DNA of 38,901 bases from Myxococcales bacterium (GTDB lineage: Bacteria > Myxococcota_A > Polyangia > Polyangiales > Houyiibacteriaceae): the NCBI GenBank assembly GCA_019637115.1, contig JAHBWH010000065.1, positions 1-38,901 of the forward strand, read 5' to 3'. Below are positions 17,438-23,508 of the stretch, in pieces. Made by a program: the position numbers and the translations under genes. The notes under the pieces were generated by a model that worked only from the letters and a program-made list of their open reading frames with translations, had not been told where the DNA came from and did no database searches. The stretch's first letter is position 1, and each line of letters opens with the position of its first letter.

Positions 17438-18097
17438 TCAGCACCACGAGTGGCCGGGGTCGGGCGCCCGGAGCAGCTCTCGCACGTTCGCCTCGATCAC
17501 GCGGTAACCGACGTTGCCGTTCAGGCGCTGGCGTCCGTCGTCGAAGACGTAGCTAGGGCTCACCTCGATCGCGTAGCGACGCGCGAGCTGCAGGCCACGC
17601 GAGAGCTCCGCGTGGGCCTGGCCGCTGTAGAGCAGTGACTCGAGCTCCGCCGCTGGCAGGCCGATCTCGTCCGCCACCTCGAGCTGCACGGCGCGCTGCG
17701 AGATGTCCCGGGCGTGGCGGAAGAAGGCCTCGCGCAAGCTCCAGGCCGCGCGCCGGAACATCTGCGCGTCGTAGAGCTTCACGGCGGCGAGGAAGATGTG
17801 GCAGCCGAGCGAGGACGTCGGCGCCACCTCCGCCCACGTCTTCGGGTGGACCGTCACATGCTCGAAGCGGTCTGCGACGGAGCGCACGTGCTCGGCGTAC
17901 GCGGGCAGGCCGCCGCGCTCGTCCCAGGCTGCGTGGAGCTTCCCTCGCGCGTCGCCGAAGACCGTCATGAAGTGGCAGTCCACGGAGACGCTCGCGCCGA
18001 AGGCGGCCTCGAGCTCGTCGAGCCGGACCTGCCCGACATAAGCCCATACGCAGAGGACGTCGGAGAAATATTGAACGCTGACCTGGTCTCGGTTCAT
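17438..18097 (-). CDS. DsbA-fold thioredoxin-like protein (FrnE/HCCA-isomerase type)
   Basis: A 219-residue protein beginning VQYFSDVLCVWAYVGQ. The start matches the DsbA-family pattern for the thioredoxin motif, but the usual CxxC is CVWA, with only Cys16 kept. Later landmarks are a large helical insertion (residues about 85-150), EVSPSYVFDDGRQRLNGNVGY in the cis-proline region and a helical C terminus. Proteins of this group act as disulfide oxidoreductases (FrnE) or glutathione-dependent isomerases. With one cysteine lost, a disulfide-exchange role is doubtful and a thiol-dependent isomerase or transferase is more likely. There is no signal peptide. The longer upstream frame is not plausible. 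It is divergent from the radical SAM gene. Confidence 0.8.
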   Translation of the reverse strand: MNRDQVSVQYFSDVLCVWAYVGQVRLDELEAAFGASVSVDCHFMTVFGDARGKLHAAWDERGGLPAYAEHVRSVADRFEHVTVHPKTWAEVAPTSSLGCHIFLAAVKLYDAQMFRRAAWSLREAFFRHARDISQRAVQLEVADEIGLPAAELESLLYSGQAHAELSRGLQLARRYAIEVSPSYVFDDGRQRLNGNVGYRVIEANVRELLRAPDPGHSWC

Positions 18098-18313
18098 GGA
18101 CGGATCGTAGTGCAAGACCGTCGAAGGTTCTCGCGGATTCGCGCTTGAGCGATCGCGCCACGGCCGCGAGGGCGGCAGCGTGGGATGGCCATCCCCGGCG
18201 AGGGCCAGCGCCGATCGGCGACGTCGGATCGCTCGCGATAGGCACGCGAGCGGTACCAAAGGCCGCTTGCGCGGCGTCAAGCGATGGAGGTTCGTGTCGC
18301 ATACGCTACGTCC

Positions 18314-19264
18314 ATGCCCCTCGAACCAGAGCTAAGGAAGATCGAGAAGACGCTGAAGGAAATTCCGTTTCCGACTCGATTCGCCGTCGAGCTCTGTGCG
18401 GATTGCAACCTGGCGTGCTCGATGTGTCACCACCCTCAGATGCGGCGGCCGAAGGGCGTGATGCCCTTCGAGCTCTGGCGACGCTGCGCCGACGAGGTCG
18501 CCGAGCGTTCGCCCCGCACCGAGGTGTGGTTCTCGTTCTGCGGCGAGCCGCTGCTCGAGCCCGATCTCTTGCTCGAGATGATCGCCTATGGGCGCTCGGT
18601 CGGCCTCCGCTCGATCAACATCAACACCAACGGGATGTTGCTCACGCCCGACTTCGACGATCGGATCCTGCGCTCGGGGATCCACCGGATCGTCTTCGGA
18701 GTCGACGGCTTCTCGAAGCCGGTCTTCGAGGCGATCCGGGTGAACGCCGACCGCGACGTCGTCTATGGCAACGTCACCCGGCTGCTCGCGCGACGCGACG
18801 AGATCGGCGAAGGCCCAGAGATCAACGTGCAGTTCGTCGTGATGGACGAGAACGAGCACGAGGTCGAAGAGTACCGCGCGTTCTGGCTCGCCCACGGGGC
18901 CACCCTGAAGATCCGCAACAAGCTGAGCTGGGGCGGCAAGTTCGACAGCTCGCTCTGTGTCGCGCCCGAGGACCGCATCCCGTGCCCGTGGGCGATGACG
19001 ATGATGCACGTCTTCTGGGACGGCCGCGTGCCGCGCTGCCCGGGCGACACCGAGGGAGACACGGGCGAGGCCGCGGGGAACGCCTGGCACGAGCCCTTGA
19101 GCGTGCTCTGGAATCGGCTCGGTCAGTTCCGGGACCTCCACATGAGCAAGCAGTTCGACCAGCTCCCGGAGCGTTGCCACACCTGCAAGGACTGGATGAC
19201 GGGCGCGGCGGTGCGCGAGCGCGCCGACACGCGCTTCGTGCCAGCGGAGAGGCTCGCGCGATGA
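18314..19264 (+). CDS. radical SAM protein with SPASM-like C-terminal cysteines
   Basis: A 316-residue protein. The radical SAM motif is Cys31-x3-Cys35-x2-Cys38 (CNLACSMC), with GE-type motif FCGEPLLEP and SININTNGMLL following. Near the C terminus IPCPW, PRCPGD and RCHTCKDW supply at least five cysteines, as in SPASM or twitch domains that hold extra iron-sulfur clusters. Family members modify peptides, sugars or cofactors. The gene overlaps a NeuD-like acyltransferase-carrier gene by 4 bp, so the two probably act on one substrate. The start is uncertain (18314 or 18284); neither has a well-placed ribosome site. Confidence 0.85.
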   Translation: MPLEPELRKIEKTLKEIPFPTRFAVELCADCNLACSMCHHPQMRRPKGVMPFELWRRCADEVAERSPRTEVWFSFCGEPLLEPDLLLEMIAYGRSVGLRSININTNGMLLTPDFDDRILRSGIHRIVFGVDGFSKPVFEAIRVNADRDVVYGNVTRLLARRDEIGEGPEINVQFVVMDENEHEVEEYRAFWLAHGATLKIRNKLSWGGKFDSSLCVAPEDRIPCPWAMTMMHVFWDGRVPRCPGDTEGDTGEAAGNAWHEPLSVLWNRLGQFRDLHMSKQFDQLPERCHTCKDWMTGAAVRERADTRFVPAERLAR

Positions 19265-20298
19265 GCACGCTCTTCCTCTGCGGCGCGACGAACCCCGAGG
19301 GCGTGCGCCTGGCGATCCACGTGAGCCGCGCGACGCAGCGTTGGGAGCGCATCGTCTTGTTGGATGACGACGCGAGCAAGCGCGGCAAGGACATCCTCGG
19401 GGTCGAGGTCGCGGGGGGCATCGACGAGCTCGCCAGCTCGCGGCCGGGGGACGAGGTCGTGAACCTCGTCGCCCGCAAGACGGAGGTCCGCGCGAAGGTG
19501 CGCGCCCGCATCCTCGCGTACGGTCGCTCGTTCGCGCGCCTGGTGCACCCGGGGGTGGACACGCTCGGCGTGACGCTCCCGACGGACCTCACGGTCTATC
19601 CGAACGCGACGCTCTGTGCGCACTCGTCGCTCGGGGAGGGCAGCGTCGTCTTCGTGAGCGCCGTCGTCGGGCACGGGGCGACGGTCGGCGCGGGCTGCGT
19701 GATCGCGTCGGGGGCGGTGCTCAACGCGCGCGTCGTGCTGGGCGACCTCGTCTACGTGGGCACGAACGCCTCGGTCCTGCCCGACGTGACGGTCGGCGCG
19801 CGCGTGACGGTGGGCGCGAACTCGGTCGTGATGCGCGACGTCGTCGAGGGCGCGAGCGTGCTCGGCGTGCCCGGTGAGGTGTTGATCGTGGGGGCGGCGC
19901 CGCGCGCGGTCGCGCCTCCGAACGGCGTCCACGCGAGCCGTGGCGGAACGAACGGCTCCGGAACGAACGGCTCCGGCGTGAACGGCGGTGGCCTGGGGGA
20001 GGGGTTCGAGGCGCTCCTGGAGGAGCTCGGCGGCCTGTGGCGCGAGCTCCTCGGTCGCGAGGTGCGGCCGCACGAGAGCTTCTTCGACGTCGGAGGGACC
20101 TCTCTGCTCGCGTTCGAGCTGAAGGAGCGCCTCCGTCTCCGGGGCTATGAGCTCGCGGTCGCGGATCTTTTCCGGGCGCCGACCCTCGAGGGGCTCGCGT
20201 ACCACCTGGCGGGGGCGAGCGCGCCGGCGGTCGTCGGCGGGCTCGACGACGCGCGGGCGCGCGCCGCCCGTCGCAAGGCGCGGCGCGTCGCGAGGTGA
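19261..20298 (+). CDS. NeuD/PglD-like acyltransferase fused to a carrier protein domain
   Basis: A 345-residue fusion. Residues 1-95 resemble the Rossmann-like nucleotide-sugar-binding domain of NeuD/PglD. Residues about 95-205 form a left-handed beta-helix of hexapeptide repeats ending in the typical GVPG, with His138 (VVGHGATVG) in the place of the catalytic histidine. A Gly/Asn/Ser linker (about 225-245) follows. Residues about 250-320 are a peptidyl/acyl carrier domain with the phosphopantetheine site FFDVGGTSLLAFEL (Ser281). The C terminus is Arg/Ala-rich. NeuD-type enzymes acetylate amino sugars from acetyl-CoA; the tethered carrier suggests a carrier-bound acyl donor or substrate. That is inference. 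It is translationally coupled to the radical SAM gene. Confidence 0.85.
   Translation: MSTLFLCGATNPEGVRLAIHVSRATQRWERIVLLDDDASKRGKDILGVEVAGGIDELASSRPGDEVVNLVARKTEVRAKVRARILAYGRSFARLVHPGVDTLGVTLPTDLTVYPNATLCAHSSLGEGSVVFVSAVVGHGATVGAGCVIASGAVLNARVVLGDLVYVGTNASVLPDVTVGARVTVGANSVVMRDVVEGASVLGVPGEVLIVGAAPRAVAPPNGVHASRGGTNGSGTNGSGVNGGGLGEGFEALLEELGGLWRELLGREVRPHESFFDVGGTSLLAFELKERLRLRGYELAVADLFRAPTLEGLAYHLAGASAPAVVGGLDDARARAARRKARRVAR
19945..19974 (+). repeat. 15-bp tandem repeat in linker
   Basis: ggaacgaacggctcc occurs twice back to back and encodes the Gly-Thr-Asn-Gly-Ser linker between the acyltransferase and carrier domains. Confidence 0.9.
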
Positions 20299-20394
20299 CG
20301 TGGTCCCTTGGCGGCGTGGTCCGCTCACGGGCGAGTCACACTCGACGGAGGCGAGGGCCCGAGGTCGGGTCGACGTAGTTCGCCTTCGACCAGC

Positions 20395-22773
20395 TCATGT
20401 CTCCAACAAGCTGTACAGCTCCTCCTCTTGCGCGAAGTGGAGCGTGAGGATCGCGTCCAAGCCGTAGAGGGCTCGCCGGAGATCGCGGAGGTCCTCCGCT
20501 GCTGGTCCGTCAGGAGGAAGCTGCGCGACCAGTCGTCCGAAGAGCCGCGAGAGTCGACGGACCTCGTGGTGGGTCTGGATCAGGGGCCCGGTCGGATCCT
20601 CCTCGTCGAGCATCCTCGCCAGCAGGGGATAGACCGTTTGCTGCTCTTCGCGCTCGTGCGGCAAGAGCTCTTTCTCGAGCACCTCACGGAGCCGCTCGAG
20701 CTGGGCGCGTGCGTCGCGGGGCTCCAATGAATCGAGGCGTGCCGCCAACGCCGCGAGCTCGCCGACGTGGGGACGAAGCGAGCGGTGCGCCGATGCGAGC
20801 CCCTGCGCGAGCCCCTTGGTCCCTGCATTCTTGGGCGCCACCAAGCTGCCGCCGCCGAGCGCGCGCAGCGCGTTGAGAATGATGAGGACGTCGATGCCCT
20901 CTTGGAGCACCGCGCCGACGACTGGGGTGATGTAACCCGCCGCAGCGAAGACCATCGCCACGAGGGAGAGGCCCATGCCGACGAAGACGCTCTCCAGGGC
21001 GATGCGCCGAGTGCGCTGTGCGATGCGTGTCGCGAGCAGCAGACCTTCGAGCCGGTCCGCCGTGAGCACGATGTCCGCCGCCTCGGACGCTGCCGTCGCG
21101 CCACGCGCTCCCATCGCGACGCCGACGTCGGCGAGCGCCAGCGCCGGGGCGTCGTTGACGCCGTCGCCCACCATCGCCGTGACACCTTCCGCTCGAACCA
21201 CCTTGATGACCTCGACCTTCTCTTCCGGGGTCCGTTCGGCGAACACGTGATCGACGCCGAGCACGTCGCCGACGAGCTCGGCGACGTCGGGATGGTCGCC
21301 CGTCACCATGTGGATCCGCCGTACGCCCACGTTCCGGAGCGAGCGGAGGGTGCGCGGAGCTTCGGGCCGAATGGGATCCTGCAAGAGCAGTACGCCCTCG
21401 AGCGATTCGTCGATGGACACGAAGACGCTCGACGACCCCTCGACGGCGGTGCGCATGGCGATCGAACGAAGCTCCGGAGAGGGGGGGGGGCGGGGGGCCG
21501 TGAAGGTGAGCTGACCGACGGCGACTCGCCGGCCGTCCACCGTGCCCGTGATGCCGGTGCCCATCTGCTCGTGGACATCGACCGGGAAGCTCAGGTCCAG
21601 GCTGCGGCTCCGGGCCTCCGCGAGGATCGCTGGCGCGAACGGGTGCACCGAGACTTGCTCGAGGGAGGCGGCGTGCCGGACGACGTCGTCCGAGGACATG
21701 TTCCGAAAACTCTCGACCGCGACCACCTGGGGTCGCGCGGAGGTCACCGTCCCGGTCTTGTCGAGGAGCAGCACCCTCACGCGCGCGAGCGTCTCGAGCG
21801 GTCCGCCGCCCTTGACGATGATCCCGTGCTTTGCCGCGCGCGAGACGCCCGCCATGATCGCCGCAGGGGCGGCCAGGATGAGCGGGCAAGGGGTCGCGAC
21901 GACGAGCACCGAGAGCGCTCGGATGGGATCGCCTCCCGCGACCCACGTGATGGCAGAGAGGGCAACCGTGACGCCGAGGAAGCCAAGCGCGTAGCGATCC
22001 GCGAGCCGGACGAAGGGCGCCTTCGACTCCTCCGCTGCCTCGACCAGCCGAATGATGCCCGCGTACGTGCTCTCGGCCGCTGGAGCCGTAACCCGGACCT
22101 CGAACGGGCCGCCCGCGTTCGTACCGCCGCTGCGCACGGGAGTGCCCCCGCCTAGCTCCACTGGCTTCGATTCGCCCGTCAACGCCGACTCGTCGAGAAC
22201 CGCGCTCCCCGAGCTGACGATCCCATCGGCCGGAACGACCTCACCGGGCTTGATCACGAGGACGTCGCCCAGCGCCACCTCGGCGACGCTCACGTCCATG
22301 ATGTCGTCACCCAAACGTCGGTGCGCGACGCGAGGTGCTCGCTCGAGAAGGGCCGCGAGCTCTCGGCGAGCCCGTGCGATCGCGAAGCGCTCGAGCGCGG
22401 CGCCGCCCGTAAGCATCACCGAGATGATGGCGCCCGCGAGCTGCTCGCCGAGGGCCAGGGCGCCCACCATCGCCAGCACCGCGATGACATCGACGCCGGT
22501 CCGCCCTCGGACGAGCCCTCGGATCGCCGAGGCGATCGTCGGGATCAAGACGAGGGTGGTGGTCGCAGCCCACGCCCAGCCGGCTCCGTCGCCGACCTGC
22601 GCGAAGTGGAGCACGGCGCCGGTGGCCAAGCCCGCGAGGGCGAGCCCCAGAAGAACGAACTGCCACTGTGGTTTGGGGGCTGTGCTCACCGAGTCACCCG
22701 CGCATCCCGTGCGCGACTCCTTGCATCGGGCGCACGGCGTGCGCCACGTGTTGGGCGCCCCGCCATCGTCCAT
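20395..22773 (-). CDS. P1B-5-type metal ATPase with C-terminal hemerythrin domain
   Basis: A 792-residue P-type ATPase. TGES is at 199-202, the membrane metal motif TPCP at 294-297, the phosphorylated DKTGT at 338-342, the P1B His-Pro at 377-378 and GDGVND at 536-541. No N-terminal heavy-metal-associated domain is present, though CARC..C lies at 14-24. From about residue 660 a helical hemerythrin-like domain follows, with His669, His706, His735/736 and His779 plus nearby acidic residues as likely di-iron ligands. The TPC motif with a hemerythrin tail defines the P1B-5 group, whose studied members move Ni and Fe across the cytoplasmic membrane. The start is uncertain: a GTG at 22689 would remove the cysteine-bearing N terminus. 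Confidence 0.92.
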   Translation of the reverse strand: MDDGGAPNTWRTPCARCKESRTGCAGDSVSTAPKPQWQFVLLGLALAGLATGAVLHFAQVGDGAGWAWAATTTLVLIPTIASAIRGLVRGRTGVDVIAVLAMVGALALGEQLAGAIISVMLTGGAALERFAIARARRELAALLERAPRVAHRRLGDDIMDVSVAEVALGDVLVIKPGEVVPADGIVSSGSAVLDESALTGESKPVELGGGTPVRSGGTNAGGPFEVRVTAPAAESTYAGIIRLVEAAEESKAPFVRLADRYALGFLGVTVALSAITWVAGGDPIRALSVLVVATPCPLILAAPAAIMAGVSRAAKHGIIVKGGGPLETLARVRVLLLDKTGTVTSARPQVVAVESFRNMSSDDVVRHAASLEQVSVHPFAPAILAEARSRSLDLSFPVDVHEQMGTGITGTVDGRRVAVGQLTFTAPRPPPSPELRSIAMRTAVEGSSSVFVSIDESLEGVLLLQDPIRPEAPRTLRSLRNVGVRRIHMVTGDHPDVAELVGDVLGVDHVFAERTPEEKVEVIKVVRAEGVTAMVGDGVNDAPALALADVGVAMGARGATAASEAADIVLTADRLEGLLLATRIAQRTRRIALESVFVGMGLSLVAMVFAAAGYITPVVGAVLQEGIDVLIILNALRALGGGSLVAPKNAGTKGLAQGLASAHRSLRPHVGELAALAARLDSLEPRDARAQLERLREVLEKELLPHEREEQQTVYPLLARMLDEEDPTGPLIQTHHEVRRLSRLFGRLVAQLPPDGPAAEDLRDLRRALYGLDAILTLHFAQEEELYSLLET

Positions 22774-22850
22774 GCGTCAGCGGCGGAAAACACGCGACCG
22801 TCCGTCCTGGCCCACACCGTGCTTGCACGTCTCTTACCAAGGGAGTCGAC

Positions 22851-23327
22851 ATGGCCAGCGGTCAACGAGGGTGGTTGAGGACCATTGGGCTCGTGGGGAT
22901 CGGGCTCTTCCTGGTCGCGCAGCTCGTGCCCTATGGCCGGGCCCACACCAATCCACCGGTGGTCCAGGAGCCCGCCTGGGACCGACCTGCGACCCGAGCG
23001 CTCGCCGTGCGCGCCTGCTTCGACTGCCACAGCAACGAGACGCGCTGGCCGTGGTACGCCCACGTCGCCCCGATGTCATGGCTCGTGCAGCGCGACGTCG
23101 ACGTGGGCAGGCGGGTGATGAACTTCTCCGAATGGAACCGGCGGTACGAAGAGGCCGACGAAGCTGCGGAGACGGTGCTCGAAGGTGAGATGCCGCTGGG
23201 CGTGTATCTGTTGTTGCACCCATCCGCGCGGCTTTCGGTGGACGAGAAGCGCGCGCTCGCGGACGGGCTCGCGGCGACGGTCGGCACGGAGTCTCGAGCG
23301 CATGAGCACGACGACGAGCGCGACTGA
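22851..23327 (+). CDS. haem-binding domain protein (cytochrome c-like)
   Basis: A 158-residue protein with an N-terminal membrane anchor or signal (IGLVGIGLFLVAQLVPYG) and one haem c site CFDCH at 56-60. The following SNETRWPWYAHVAPMSWLV is the hallmark of the Haem_bd family, whose members are periplasmic monohaem proteins of uncertain role. It is divergent from the metal ATPase (about 80 bp between starts) and about 180 bp upstream of the HzsA-related gene, so a shared redox role in the envelope is likely. Its 3' end is partly duplicated just after the stop. Confidence 0.9.
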   Translation: MASGQRGWLRTIGLVGIGLFLVAQLVPYGRAHTNPPVVQEPAWDRPATRALAVRACFDCHSNETRWPWYAHVAPMSWLVQRDVDVGRRVMNFSEWNRRYEEADEAAETVLEGEMPLGVYLLLHPSARLSVDEKRALADGLAATVGTESRAHEHDDERD

Positions 23328-23357
23328 CGAGCTCGCGGCGACGGTCGGCACGGAGTC
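23267..23357 (+). repeat. 27-bp direct repeat with 64-bp period
   Basis: The stretch gctcgcggcgacggtcggca and the next 7 bases occur at 23267-23293, inside the haem protein gene, and again at 23331-23357, after its stop. The second copy is in another frame. This looks like a short tandem duplication of the gene's 3' end that has drifted. Confidence 0.8.
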
Positions 23358-23508
23358 AGGAGAGCTCGAGCACGAGACGGGCGCGAGTGATGAGCTCGTG
23401 ACGGGGGCCGGCGTGGACGGTGGGTGACGCGCGCGCCGGGGCGGTCGCCTTGCCGGTCGCTTGATCGGACGCAACTCACGCCCCCGAGCGGGCGCGCATC
23501 CTGGGTCC

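Noticed and set aside
17157-17447. Minus-strand frame of 96 codons in the gap after nspC
   Set aside because: It has no recognisable motif and overlapping frames of equal quality, so it was treated as noncoding.
20395-22773. P-type ATPase with hemerythrin tail as a brand-new fusion
   Set aside because: This architecture is known for the P1B-5 group, so only its neighbourhood is of interest.
23461-23474. TTGATcggaCGCAA as an FNR site upstream of the HzsA-related gene
   Set aside because: Only one half-site is good; the other lacks the ATC core.
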